A DNA stretch of 64,000 nucleotides from Pseudoroseomonas aestuarii (GTDB taxonomy: Bacteria > Pseudomonadota > Alphaproteobacteria > Acetobacterales > Acetobacteraceae), in contig NZ_JBHSCH010000001.1 of NCBI RefSeq assembly GCF_042651065.1, forward strand, positions 186,001 to 250,000. Direction: 5' to 3'. How positions within the stretch are numbered: the first letter of the stretch is position 1; each line of letters begins with the position of its first letter. A program made the translations under genes and the position numbers. Shown here piece after piece: positions 48,696-57,637 of the stretch. The notes under the pieces were generated by a model that was given only the letters and a program-made list of their open reading frames with translations, ran no database searches and had not been told where the DNA came from.

Positions 48696-49733
48696 TCAGC
48701 GGGCCTCCAGCAGGATGTCCGTCCACAGCTCGGACTCGTCCGGCTCGGGGGAAGTCTGGGCGAATTCGGCGGAATCGGCGACGATGCGCTTCACCTCGTC
48801 GTCGATCTTCTTCAGCTCGGCCTCGGGCAGGCCGCTGTCCAGCAGCTTCTTGCGGGCGGTCTCGATGCAGTCATGCTGCTCGCGCATCTTCTGCACCTCC
48901 TCCCGCGTGCGGTACTTCGCCGGGTCGGACATGGAGTGGCCGCGGTAGCGGTAGGTCTTCATCTCCAGGATGTAGGGGCCCTTGCCCTCGCGGCAGTGCG
49001 CGACCGCGCGCTCGCCGGCGGCCTGCACGGCCTCCACGTCCATGCCGTCCACCTGCTCGCCCGGGATGCCCCAGGGGGTGCCGTCCTTCGAGCGGTCCTT
49101 CGAGGCGGAGGCGCGCTCGGCGCTGGTGCCCATGCCGTACTTGTTGTTCTCGATGATGAACACGACCGGCAGCTTGAACACGGCGGCGAGGTTGTAGCTC
49201 TCGAACACCTGGCCCTGGTTGGCCGCGCCGTCGCCATAGTAGGTCAGGCAGACATTGCCGTTGTCGTTGTACATGTTGGCAAAGGCCAGCCCGGCGCCGA
49301 GCGACACCTGGGCGCCGACGATGCCGTGGCCGCCGTAGAAGCCCTTCTCGCGGCTGAACATGTGCATCGAGCCGCCCTTGCCCTTGGAGTAGCCCCCCGA
49401 GCGTCCGGTCAGCTCCGCCATCACGCCGCGCGCCTCCATGCCGGTGGCCAGCATGTGGCCATGGTCGCGGTAGGAGGTGATGACCTGGTCGCCCGGCTGC
49501 AGGCAGAGCTGCATGCCCACCACCACGGCCTCCTGGCCGATGTAGAGGTGGCAGAAGCCGCCGATGAGCCCCATGCCGTAGAGCTGGCCCGCCTTCTCCT
49601 CGAAGCGCCGGATCAGCAGCATGTCGCGGTAGGCCTTGAGCAACTGCTCCTGCGAGAGGCCTTCCCGCCCTGCGGGTGGGGCCTTCGCCTTGCCGCGACG
49701 CTTGGTGGTGGCCGCTTCGGCGCCTTGGACCAT
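48696..49733 (-). CDS. pdhA: Pyruvate dehydrogenase E1 alpha subunit
   Basis: 345 residues. With PdhB it decarboxylates pyruvate with thiamine diphosphate. The TDP motif is GDGAANQGQVFESYNLAAVFKLPVVFIIENN-type (YYGDGAANQGQVFESYN). GGSMHMFSREKGFYGGHGIVGAQ and YRYRGHSMSDPAKYR (phosphorylation-loop-like) are conserved. The start is MVQGAEAATTKRRGKAK, with GGAG eight bases before. An upstream in-frame extension has no family match. It leads pdhA-pdhB-pdhC-GNAT-lpd, with lipA behind. Confidence 0.96.
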   Translation of the reverse strand: MVQGAEAATTKRRGKAKAPPAGREGLSQEQLLKAYRDMLLIRRFEEKAGQLYGMGLIGGFCHLYIGQEAVVVGMQLCLQPGDQVITSYRDHGHMLATGMEARGVMAELTGRSGGYSKGKGGSMHMFSREKGFYGGHGIVGAQVSLGAGLAFANMYNDNGNVCLTYYGDGAANQGQVFESYNLAAVFKLPVVFIIENNKYGMGTSAERASASKDRSKDGTPWGIPGEQVDGMDVEAVQAAGERAVAHCREGKGPYILEMKTYRYRGHSMSDPAKYRTREEVQKMREQHDCIETARKKLLDSGLPEAELKKIDDEVKRIVADSAEFAQTSPEPDESELWTDILLEAR

Positions 49734-49786
49734 CCGGCTGCTCCATTCTGCCCGCAACCGCTCGGAATTGGCGGCAGCGCAAGGCC

Positions 49787-49815
49787 GAGATACGTGGCGC
49801 AACGCCCAACTGCAA
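49787..49815 (-). promoter_or_regulatory. Candidate promoter of pdhA
   Basis: Minus strand: TTGCAG (49815-49810), a 17-base spacer, TATCTC (49792-49787). A second possible -35, TTGCAC, is at 49854-49849. The gap 49734-50033 otherwise shows only the palindrome listed next. Confidence 0.35.
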
Positions 49816-49861
49816 GCGCAAGGCGATAGCCAAGTCCTTGATGCTGCGGTGCAATATGGCA

Positions 49862-49882
49862 TTTAACCGGAATGTGGTTAAA
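49862..49882. promoter_or_regulatory. Perfect 7-7-7 inverted repeat upstream of pdhA, operator candidate
   Basis: TTTAACC, a 7-base spacer, GGTTAAA. It is A/T-rich in a GC-rich genome and lies upstream of the pdhA promoter candidates, so it may bind a dimeric regulator. Confidence 0.4.
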
Positions 49883-50033
49883 AGCCAGATCGTTCCTCAG
49901 GCGGCGCAATACCACTGCGGCATCGCGGCAGGATACAGGCCGAAGCTTTCGCTTGTCCTTCCCCTGACGAAAGCAACGGAAAGGCTGTGTGGGAGTTGCG
50001 GGCCAAGCGGCCATTCGCCCGGCCGCGCCGCAT

Positions 50034-51245
50034 TCAGCCGGCCCGCCCCGACACCACCCGTCCGACGCAGGGATTGCCGCCGATCCAGTAGCAAAGCTCC
50101 GCGGGGCGGCCGATGCGGAAGAGGGCGAGATCGGCCCGCAGGCCGGGCCGCAGCACGCCGCGGTCGGTTATCCCAAGCGCCGCCGCGGCGTGGCGCGTCA
50201 CGCCCAGCAGCGCCTCGGCCACGGTGAGGCGGAACAGGGTGCAGCCCAGGTTCAGCATCAGCAGCAGGGAGCGGGCGGGCGAGGAGCCTGGGTTCATGTC
50301 CGTGGAGAGGGCCATGCGAAGCCCGGCCGCCCGCATCGCCGCGACGTCCGGATGCTTCGATTCGCGAATGAAATAGGTGGCCCCCGGCAGCAGCACCGCC
50401 ACGCTGCCGGCGGCGGCCATGGCGCGCAGCCCTTCGGCGCTGGCATATTCCAGGTGGTCGGCCGAGAGGGCGCCGAAGCGGGCGGCGAGCGCCGCGCCGC
50501 CAAGGTCGGAAAGCTGGTCGGCGTGCAGCTTCACCGGCAGGCCGGCGGCCCGCGCGGCGGCGAAGACCCGCTCCGTCTGCGCGGGCGAGAAGGCGATGCG
50601 CTCGCAGAAGGCATCCACCGCGTCGGCCAGCCCGGTGGCGGCGGCGGCGGGGATGGCCTCGCGCACCACGAAATCCGTGTAGGCCTCGGCGCCGCCCTCG
50701 TAGCCGGGCGGCACGGCATGGGCGGCGAGCAGGGAGGTCGCCACCTCCACCGGCAGCGCGGCGCCGAGGCGGCGGGCGACCCGCAGCATCTTCATCTCCG
50801 ATTCGAGATCGAGCCCATAGCCGGACTTGATCTCGACGGTGGTGACACCCTCGGCCATCAGCCCTTGCAGCCGGGGCAGGGCGGCTTCCAGCAAGGCGCC
50901 TTCGCTGGCCGCGCGCGTGGCGCGGACGCTGGAGAAGATGCCACCCCCCGCGCGGGCGATCTCCTCATAGGTGGCGCCTTCCAGCCGCTGCTCGAACTCG
51001 CCCGCGCGGTTGCCGCCGAAGACGAGGTGGGTGTGGCAATCGACCAGCCCCGGCAGGACCCAGGCGCCCGCGCAATCGGTGACCGGTGCCTCATGCGCCG
51101 GCAGGTCCGCGCGCTTCCCGACCCAGGCGATGCGGCCGCCCTGCGTGGCGATGGCCCCGTCCTCGACGATTCCGAGCGGCGCTTCGGCCGGTCCGTCCAT
51201 GGTGGCGAGGTGGGCATTGAGCCAGACGTGATCGAACCCGCTCAT
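50034..51245 (-). CDS. hutI: Imidazolonepropionase
   Basis: 403 residues, amidohydrolase. It hydrolyses imidazolone propionate to N-formimino-L-glutamate, third step of histidine degradation. Metal ligands are LPGLVDCHTHLVFGGNRA, VKLHADQLSD and the late STDMNPG. The start, MSGFDHVWLNAHLATM, is typical. It follows hutH by 91 bases filled with two strong hairpins, unlike the tight hutU-hutH junction, and is last in the hutC-U-H-I run. Confidence 0.95.
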   Translation of the reverse strand: MSGFDHVWLNAHLATMDGPAEAPLGIVEDGAIATQGGRIAWVGKRADLPAHEAPVTDCAGAWVLPGLVDCHTHLVFGGNRAGEFEQRLEGATYEEIARAGGGIFSSVRATRAASEGALLEAALPRLQGLMAEGVTTVEIKSGYGLDLESEMKMLRVARRLGAALPVEVATSLLAAHAVPPGYEGGAEAYTDFVVREAIPAAAATGLADAVDAFCERIAFSPAQTERVFAAARAAGLPVKLHADQLSDLGGAALAARFGALSADHLEYASAEGLRAMAAAGSVAVLLPGATYFIRESKHPDVAAMRAAGLRMALSTDMNPGSSPARSLLLMLNLGCTLFRLTVAEALLGVTRHAAAALGITDRGVLRPGLRADLALFRIGRPAELCYWIGGNPCVGRVVSGRAG

Positions 51246-51271
51246 CGCGATGCTTCCCGAATGTGGGGGCT

Positions 51272-51328
51272 CCGGGGGAACTCAGTTCCCCCGGCGGGGC
51301 GGTCCAGGAGGGGCGGCGCCCCTCCTGG
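51272..51328. repeat. Two perfect hairpins between hutH and hutI
   Basis: First: CCGGGGGAAC (51272-51281) pairs with GTTCCCCCGG (51285-51294) around TCA. Second: CCAGGAGGGGC (51304-51314) pairs with GCCCCTCCTGG (51318-51328) around GGC. They fill the only sizeable gap inside the hut operon. The first belongs to the GGGGGAA/TTCCCCC class seen at 5390 and 57608. Confidence 0.6.
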
Positions 51329-51336
51329 CCGGGCTT

Positions 51337-52845
51337 TCAGCGAAGGAGCGCCGCGAACACCCCGTGCTCGACGAGGCGCCTGGCCGCGGCGATATCCGGC
51401 GCCATGAGCCGGTCCTCATCCCAGGGCGCGGCGATGCCGCGGATTTCCGCCAGCGCCTTCTCCAGCACCTCCGAGGTGGCGAGCGGCCGATGGAAGCCGA
51501 TTCCCTGCGCCGCCGCCAGGAACTCGATGGCGAGGATGCCCGCCGTGTTGTCCGCCATTTCGGCCAGGCGCAGCGCCGCGCCGGTGGCCATGGAGACATG
51601 GTCCTCCTGGTTGGCGCTGGTGGGCAGGCTGTCCACGCTGCGGGGATGGGCGAGGGACTTGTTCTCGCTGGCCAGCGCCGCCGCCGTCACCTGCGCGATC
51701 ATGAAGCCCGAGTTCAGCCCGCCCTCGCGCACCAGGAAGGCGGGCAGGCCGGAGAGCACCGGATCGGTCAGCAGCGCGATGCGGCGCTCGGAGAGGGCGC
51801 CGATCTCGGCGAGCGCGAGGGCGATGGTGTCGGCCGCGAAGGCCACCGGCTCGGCGTGGAAATTGCCGCCCGAGAGCACCTCGCCCTCGGCGGTGACGAG
51901 CGGGTTGTCGGTCACCGCATTGGCCTCGCGCTCCAGCACGGCGGCGGCGTGGTCCAGCAGGTCGAGGCAGGCGCCCATCACCTGGGGCTGGCAGCGCAGG
52001 CAATAGGGGTCCTGCACGCGGCTGTCGCCGGTGCGGTGGCTCTCGCGGATGGCGCTGCCTTCCAGCAGGGCGCGCAGCGCGGCGGCGGCGCGGATCTGCC
52101 CCGGCTGGCCGCGCAGCGCGTGGATGCGCGGGTCGAAGGGCGTGTCCGAGCCGCGCGCCGCATCGACGCTCATCGCCCCCGCCACGAGCGCGCTGCGCCA
52201 GAGGGATTGGGTGGCGAACAGCCCGGCGAGCGCCAGCGCGGTGGAAACCTGCGTGCCGTTGAGCAGCGCCAGCCCCTCCTTCGGCCCAAGCTCCAGCGGC
52301 GCGAGGCCGGCGCGCTTCAGCGCCTCGGCGCCGGGCAGCACTTCCTCGCCGACGAAGGCTTCGCCCTCGCCGATCAGCACCAGCGCCATGTGGGCGAGTG
52401 GCGCGAGATCGCCCGAGGCGCCGACCGAGCCCTTGGCGGGGATGGCCGGCAGCACATCGGCGCGCAGCAGGGCGAGCAGGGCGGAGACCACCTCCGGCCG
52501 CACCGCCGAGGCGCCGCGCGCCAGGGAGAGGGCCTTCAGCGCCAGGATTAGCCGCACGACGGGGGCAGGCATGAAGGGGCCGATACCGGCGGCGTGGCTG
52601 CGCAGCAGGTTGCGCTGCAGCTTCGCCAGGTCCTCCGTGCCGATGCGCTGGCTGGCCAGCTTGCCAAAGCCGGTGTTGACGCCATAGAGCGCCTCGCCCG
52701 TGGCGATGCGCGCGGCCAGCGCCGAGACGGAGCGCGCCACCGGCGCTTCCCACCCCGCAGGCAGTTCCAGCACGGCGCCTTCGAGGATGGCGCGCAGATC
52801 GGCCAGCGTGGCGTGGCCGGGCGCCACGATGCGGGCGGCGCTCAC
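51337..52845 (-). CDS. hutH: Histidine ammonia-lyase
   Basis: 502 residues. It deaminates histidine to urocanate. The MIO cofactor forms from Ala143-Ser144-Gly145 in VGASGDLAPLAHM. Other family sequence is NTGFGKLAS, LLRSHAAGIGP and QDPYCLRCQPQVMG. The GTG start overlaps the hutU stop by four bases (GTGA), so translation is coupled. The protein is slightly shorter than many homologues but complete. Confidence 0.95.
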   Translation of the reverse strand: MSAARIVAPGHATLADLRAILEGAVLELPAGWEAPVARSVSALAARIATGEALYGVNTGFGKLASQRIGTEDLAKLQRNLLRSHAAGIGPFMPAPVVRLILALKALSLARGASAVRPEVVSALLALLRADVLPAIPAKGSVGASGDLAPLAHMALVLIGEGEAFVGEEVLPGAEALKRAGLAPLELGPKEGLALLNGTQVSTALALAGLFATQSLWRSALVAGAMSVDAARGSDTPFDPRIHALRGQPGQIRAAAALRALLEGSAIRESHRTGDSRVQDPYCLRCQPQVMGACLDLLDHAAAVLEREANAVTDNPLVTAEGEVLSGGNFHAEPVAFAADTIALALAEIGALSERRIALLTDPVLSGLPAFLVREGGLNSGFMIAQVTAAALASENKSLAHPRSVDSLPTSANQEDHVSMATGAALRLAEMADNTAGILAIEFLAAAQGIGFHRPLATSEVLEKALAEIRGIAAPWDEDRLMAPDIAAARRLVEHGVFAALLR

Positions 52846-54521
52846 TTCGCACCCCCGAGCATCGGTAGGTCGAGCCCCTGTTCCCGCGCGCAGTCGATGG
52901 CGATGTCGTAGCCCGCATCGGCATGGCGCATCACGCCGGTGGCCGGGTCGTTCCACAGCACGCGCTTCAGGCGGCGCGCCGCATCCTCCGTGCCGTCGGC
53001 GACGATGACCATGCCCGCGTGCTGCGAATAGCCCATGCCGACGCCGCCGCCATGGTGCAGCGAGACCCAGGTGGCACCCGAGGCGGTGTTGAGCAGCGCG
53101 TTGAGCAGAGGCCAGTCGCTCACGGCATCCGAGCCGTCCTTCATCGCTTCCGTCTCGCGGTTGGGCGAGGCGACGGAACCGGAATCGAGATGGTCGCGGC
53201 CAATGACGATGGGCGCCTTCAGCTCGCCCCGCGCCACCATCTCGTTGAAGGCGAGGCCGAGCCGGTGCCGCTGCCCGAGCCCGACCCAGCAGATGCGCGC
53301 CGGCAGGCCTTGGAACTTGATCCGCTCGCGCGCCATGTCCAGCCAGCGGTGCAGGTGCTTGTCGTCCGGGATCAGCTCGCGCACCTTGTCGTCGGTGCGG
53401 CGGATATCCTCCGGGTCGCCCGAGAGCGCGGCCCAGCGGAAGGGGCCGACGCCGCGGCAGAAGAGCGGGCGGATATAGGCCGGCACGAAACCCGGGAAGC
53501 CGAAGGCGCCTTCCAGCCCTTCATCCTTGGCCATCTGGCGGATGTTGTTTCCGTAGTCGAGCACGGCGCTGCCCATTGCCTTGAAGTCCAGCATCGCCTG
53601 CACGTGCCCGACCATCGACTTCTTGGCGGCGGCGGCGACGGATTTCGGGTCGCTCTCGCGCCGGGCTTCCCATTCCGCCAGCGTCCAGCCGGCGGGAAGA
53701 TAGCCATTGGCGGGGTCGTGCGCGCTGGTCTGGTCGGTGACGATGTCGGGGACCACGCCGCGCTTCACCAGCTCGGGGAAGATCTCGGCGGCGTTGCCGA
53801 GCAGGCCGATGCTGACGGCCTTCCGCTCGGCGCAGGCCTGTTCGATCATCCGCAGCGCCTCGTCCAGCGTCTCCGCGCGGCGGTCGAGGTAGCCGGTTTC
53901 CAGCCGCTTCTCGATGCGGCTCGGCTGGCACTCCACCGCCAGCACGCAGGCGCCCGCGAAGACGCCTGCCAGCGGCTGCGCGCCGCCCATGCCGCCGAGG
54001 CCCGCCGTCAGGATCCAGCGCCCGCCAAGATCGCCGCCGAAATGTTGCCGCCCGGCTTCCACGAAGGTCTCGTAGGTGCCCTGCACGATGCCCTGGCTGC
54101 CGATATAGATCCAGGAACCCGCCGTCATCTGGCCGTACATCATCAGCCCGGCGCGATCGAGCGCGTTGAAATGCTCCCAGTTCGCCCAGGCCGGCACGAG
54201 GTTGGAGTTGGCGATGAGCACGCGCGGCGCATCCTTGTGCGTCTCGAACACGCCCACCGGCTTGCCGGACTGCACCAGCAGCGTTTGGTCTTCTTCAAGT
54301 CGCTTCAGGACGGACAGAATGGTTTCATAGCTCTGCCAGTCGCGCGCGGCGCGGCCGATGCCGCCATAGACCACCAGCTCGCCGGGGCGCTCGGCCACCT
54401 CGTCGTCGAGGTTGTTCATCAGCATCCGCATCGCCGCCTCGGTGGTCCAATGCTTGGCGGTGAGGGTGTCGCCGCGCGGGGCGCGGATGGCGGGGGCATT
54501 GCGGAACCGGGTGTGCGACAT
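52842..54521 (-). CDS. hutU: Urocanate hydratase
   Basis: 559 residues. It converts urocanate to imidazolone propionate using tightly bound NAD+. Family signatures are LVVYGGIGRAARDW, TAGLGGMGGAQPLAGVFAG (NAD site) and MLDFKAMGSAVLDYGNNIRQMA. The start is MSHTRFRNAP. It overlaps hutH and follows hutC by about 25 bases, so it is the first catabolic gene of the operon. Confidence 0.96.
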   Translation of the reverse strand: MSHTRFRNAPAIRAPRGDTLTAKHWTTEAAMRMLMNNLDDEVAERPGELVVYGGIGRAARDWQSYETILSVLKRLEEDQTLLVQSGKPVGVFETHKDAPRVLIANSNLVPAWANWEHFNALDRAGLMMYGQMTAGSWIYIGSQGIVQGTYETFVEAGRQHFGGDLGGRWILTAGLGGMGGAQPLAGVFAGACVLAVECQPSRIEKRLETGYLDRRAETLDEALRMIEQACAERKAVSIGLLGNAAEIFPELVKRGVVPDIVTDQTSAHDPANGYLPAGWTLAEWEARRESDPKSVAAAAKKSMVGHVQAMLDFKAMGSAVLDYGNNIRQMAKDEGLEGAFGFPGFVPAYIRPLFCRGVGPFRWAALSGDPEDIRRTDDKVRELIPDDKHLHRWLDMARERIKFQGLPARICWVGLGQRHRLGLAFNEMVARGELKAPIVIGRDHLDSGSVASPNRETEAMKDGSDAVSDWPLLNALLNTASGATWVSLHHGGGVGMGYSQHAGMVIVADGTEDAARRLKRVLWNDPATGVMRHADAGYDIAIDCAREQGLDLPMLGGAK

Positions 54522-54546
54522 GGGTCTGTCTCGTCTCGGTCGGGGT

Positions 54547-55287
54547 TCAGTCCAGCGCGCCGCCAAGGCGGTAGCGCGTGCCGGGATGGGTGAGGAAGGC
54601 CCGCGTCGCCACCACGCGCCACGACCAGGTGCGGCGGTGGACCAGCAGGCAGGGCTCGTCGGGCGGGATGCCGAGGGCCGCGGCGATCTCCGGCACGGCG
54701 CGGGTGGCCTCCACCACATGCTCCACCCGCTCGGGCGGCGCGCAGGAGGTGAGGTAGCGGTAGGGCGTGATGCGGCTGAAATCCTGCTCCAGGAAGCGCG
54801 GCGCAATCACCGGGTTCACCAGCCGCTCCTCGAACTGCACGGCCACGCCATCCTCCCGGTGCACCAGCCGCGCCTGGAAGATTTCCGCCCGCTCGGGCAG
54901 GCCGAAGGCGGCGGCCATGGCCGCGTCCGCCCGCAGCCGGCCGAGAGAGAGCACCTCGGCTGCGTGCGTGCCGCCGCGCTCGGCGATCTCCTCGGCGATG
55001 TCGCGCAGCTCCAGCAGGTTCGATTGCGGCTTGGCGCCGGCGACGAAGGTGCCCACCCCCTGCACCCGCACCAGCAGCCCCGCATCGGCCAGCTCACGCA
55101 GCGCGCGGTTGACGGTGACGCGGGAGACGCCGGTCAGCTTCACCAGCTCATGCTCGGAGGGCACGCGGTCCTCCACCCCCCATTCGCCGCTGGCGACGCG
55201 GCTGAGGATGAAGGCCTTGATCTGCTGGTAGCGCGGCGTTGCCGGGCTGGGCGTCGGCAGCAGGGCAGGGGTTTCGGAGCTCGGCAT
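54547..55287 (-). CDS. hutC: HutC, GntR-family repressor of histidine utilisation
   Basis: 246 residues. An N-terminal GntR winged helix (about 15-85: PRYQQIKAFILSRVASGEW, HELVKLTGVSRVTVNRALRELA) precedes a UTRA/HutC ligand-binding domain. HutC relatives sense urocanate and release the hut operator. Upstream ATGs at 55299 and 55323 are possible; I prefer MPSSETPALL. It lies head to head with hutF across a 50-80 base gap that carries inverted repeats and probably contains its operator. Confidence 0.92.
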   Translation of the reverse strand: MPSSETPALLPTPSPATPRYQQIKAFILSRVASGEWGVEDRVPSEHELVKLTGVSRVTVNRALRELADAGLLVRVQGVGTFVAGAKPQSNLLELRDIAEEIAERGGTHAAEVLSLGRLRADAAMAAAFGLPERAEIFQARLVHREDGVAVQFEERLVNPVIAPRFLEQDFSRITPYRYLTSCAPPERVEHVVEATRAVPEIAAALGIPPDEPCLLVHRRTWSWRVVATRAFLTHPGTRYRLGGALD

Positions 55288-55301
55288 GGCCGGGAGCATG
55301 G

Positions 55302-55323
55302 TTGTCTTGACAAGTCCAGTCAA
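55302..55323. promoter_or_regulatory. Overlapping inverted repeats between hutC and hutF, HutC operator candidate
   Basis: TTGTC-TT-GACAA at 55302-55313 overlaps TTGAC-AAGTCCA-GTCAA at 55307-55323. The position between two divergent hut genes suits autoregulation by HutC, but the motif has not been tested. Confidence 0.5.
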
Positions 55324-55367
55324 CCGGAAAGACGATGCCTCTCATCGCTGCGAGAAGGCCGCCCGGC

Positions 55368-56747
55368 ATGACCCACTATTTCGCCCCCGCTGCCCTGCTG
55401 CCCACCGGCTGGGCGCGCGACGTGCGCATCGAGACCGATGGCGCCGGCAGCATTGCCACTGTCACGCCGGGGGGCGATCCGGCCGGAGCGGAACGCCTGC
55501 CGGGCGTGGTGATCCCCGGCCTGCCGAACCTGCATTCCCACGCCTTCCAGCGCGCCATGGCCGGCCACGCCGAGCGCCGCTCGCCCCCCGAGGCGCGCGA
55601 TGCCGAGGGGGGCGAGGATTCCTTCTGGACCTGGCGGACGACGATGTACCGCTTCGTCGGCCGCTTCACGCCGGAGGATGCGGAAGCCGTGGCCGCGCAG
55701 CTCTACGCCGAATGCCTGGAATGGGGTTTCACGAGTCTCGCCGAGTTCCACTACCTGCACCACCAGGCCGACGGCACGCCCTATGCCGAGCCGGCGGAGA
55801 TGGCGCTGCGGCATCTGGCGGCGGCGCGCGCCACGGGCATCGGCATCACCCTGCTGCCGAGCCTCTACCGGCATGGCGGCATCTTCGGGAAGGACCCGGT
55901 GCCGGGGCAGCGCCGCTTCCTCAACGATCTCGACGGCTTCTGGCGCATCGTGGACGGCATCCGCGCCGCCATCGCGGGCGATGCGCAGGCGGGGCTCGGC
56001 CTCGCGCCGCACTCGCTGCGCGCGGTGACGCCGGAGATGCTGCGCGAGGTCTCGCGCTTCGGCGGCCCCATCCACATCCACGCCGCCGAGCAGCTGCGGG
56101 AAGTGGAGGAATGCCGCGCCGCCACCGGCGCCCGCCCCGTGGAATGGCTGCTGGAGAACATGCCGCTCGACGCGCGCTGGTGCCTGATCCACTGCACCCA
56201 CATGACGGAGGCGGAAGCCGTGGGCCTTGCCCGCAGCGGCGCCGTGGCCGGGCTCTGCCCCAGCACCGAGGCCTCGCTGGGGGACGGCATCTTCGGCCTG
56301 CCCGCCTATCGCGCGGCGGGCGGGCGGCTCGGCTTCGGCACGGACAGCCATGTCGGCACCTCGCCGCGCGACGAGATGCGGCAGCTGGAGACCAGCCAGC
56401 GCCTGGCGCAGCGCCGGCGCTCCGTGGCGACGGACGAGGCCCACCCCCACCCGGCGCGCAACCTGCTGGAAGCGTCTCTCGCCGGCGGGGCGCAGGTGAG
56501 CGCGCGGGCCATCGCCGGCATCGGCCCCGGCCAGCGCTGCGACCTGGTGGCGCTGGACGACGAACACCCCGCCCTGTGCGGCCGGGAAGGGGATGAGCTG
56601 CTCGACGCCTGGGTGTTCAGCGGCCAGGGCAACCCGGTGCGGCAGGTGGTGGCGGGCGGGCGCGTGGTGGTGCGGGAGGGGCGGCACGTTGCGGCCGAGC
56701 CCATCGCCGCCGCCTTCCGCGCCGCCATGCGGAGGCTTTCGGCATGA
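55368..56747 (+). CDS. hutF: Formimidoylglutamate deiminase
   Basis: 459 residues, amidohydrolase. It converts N-formimino-L-glutamate to N-formylglutamate and ammonia, the HutF route to glutamate. Metal ligands are GLPNLHSHAFQRAM, IHIHAAEQ, LIHCTHM and GTDSHVGTSPRDEM. I chose MTHYFAPAALLPTGW; an in-frame ATG 11 codons upstream at 55335 overlaps the operator region. The stop overlaps the next gene (ATGA). The last enzyme of this route, HutG, is not in the window. Confidence 0.94.
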   Translation: MTHYFAPAALLPTGWARDVRIETDGAGSIATVTPGGDPAGAERLPGVVIPGLPNLHSHAFQRAMAGHAERRSPPEARDAEGGEDSFWTWRTTMYRFVGRFTPEDAEAVAAQLYAECLEWGFTSLAEFHYLHHQADGTPYAEPAEMALRHLAAARATGIGITLLPSLYRHGGIFGKDPVPGQRRFLNDLDGFWRIVDGIRAAIAGDAQAGLGLAPHSLRAVTPEMLREVSRFGGPIHIHAAEQLREVEECRAATGARPVEWLLENMPLDARWCLIHCTHMTEAEAVGLARSGAVAGLCPSTEASLGDGIFGLPAYRAAGGRLGFGTDSHVGTSPRDEMRQLETSQRLAQRRRSVATDEAHPHPARNLLEASLAGGAQVSARAIAGIGPGQRCDLVALDDEHPALCGREGDELLDAWVFSGQGNPVRQVVAGGRVVVREGRHVAAEPIAAAFRAAMRRLSA

Positions 56748-57586
56748 GCCCCGTCATCCGCCCCGCGGGCGCGGCGGAGATGCCGCTGCTGGTGGAATGG
56801 GCCGCCGCCGAGGGCTGGAACCCAGGCCTCGCCGACGCCGCCACCTTCCACGCCGCCGATGCCGAGGGCTTCCTGCTGGCCGAGGTGGCGGGCCTGCCCG
56901 TCGCCTGCCTCTCCGCCGTGCGGCAGGGGGAGGAGCATGGCTTCATCGGCTTCTACATCGTCCGCCCGGATTGGCGCGGAAAGGGGCTTGGCCTGGCCTT
57001 GTGGCGGGCGGGCATGGCGCGGCTGGAGGGGCGCGTGGTGGGGCTGGACGGCGTGGTGGCGCAGCAGGCGAACTACGCGCGCTCCGGCTTCGCCCTGGCA
57101 TGGCGCAATGTCCGCTTTGGGGCCGCGGCGCCGCGCGCCGTCGGTGGGGCGGAGGGGGAGGTGGTGCCGGCGGCCTCGGTGCCCTTCGCCGCGCTCGCGG
57201 CGCTGGATGCGCGGGTGTTCCCGGCGCCACGCGAGGCGCTGCTGCGCGCCTGGCTCACGGCGCCCGGGCATCGCGCCTTGGCGGTGCGGGACGGGGCGGG
57301 GGCGGTGCGCGGCTTCGGCGTGCTGCGCCCCTGCCGGGAGGGCGCCAAGATCGGCCCCCTGACGGCCACCGGGGCGCCCTTCGCGCGCGCCCTGTTCAAC
57401 GCGCTGGCCGAGGGTGCCCCCGGCCCGGTGTTCCTGGACCTGCCCGAGCCGAACGCCGCCGCCCTGGCCCTGGCCGGGGAGGCCGGCATGGCGCCCGCCT
57501 TCGAGACCGCGCGCATGTATCGCGGCCCCGCGCCCGCCCTGCCGCTGGACGAGATCTTCGGCCTGATGAGCTTCGAGCTCGGCTGA
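56744..57586 (+). CDS. GNAT N-acetyltransferase with a second acetyltransferase-like domain
   Basis: 280 residues. The N-terminal half (1-140) is a GNAT domain: VIRPAGAAEMPLLVEWAAAEGWNPG, then GFIGFYIVRPDWRGKGLGLALW (acetyl-CoA loop). The C-terminal half (about 145-280) resembles the acetyltransferase_18 domain of YitH-like proteins. The start overlaps the hutF stop, suggesting it is expressed with the hut genes; an amino acid-like substrate is possible (inference). Confidence 0.85.
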   Translation: MSPVIRPAGAAEMPLLVEWAAAEGWNPGLADAATFHAADAEGFLLAEVAGLPVACLSAVRQGEEHGFIGFYIVRPDWRGKGLGLALWRAGMARLEGRVVGLDGVVAQQANYARSGFALAWRNVRFGAAAPRAVGGAEGEVVPAASVPFAALAALDARVFPAPREALLRAWLTAPGHRALAVRDGAGAVRGFGVLRPCREGAKIGPLTATGAPFARALFNALAEGAPGPVFLDLPEPNAAALALAGEAGMAPAFETARMYRGPAPALPLDEIFGLMSFELG

Positions 57587-57607
57587 CTGGCAGAAAAAAG
57601 GAGGGGT

Positions 57608-57627
57608 CCGGGGAATTCCTTCCCCGG
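57608..57627. terminator. GGGGAA/TTCCCC hairpin between convergent genes
   Basis: CCGGGGAA (57608-57615) pairs with TTCCCCGG (57620-57627) around TTCC. CTTTTCT follows on the plus strand and AAAAAAGG precedes it, so it can work in both directions. Same core as 5390-5411. Confidence 0.7.
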
Positions 57628-57637
57628 CCTGCCTTTT

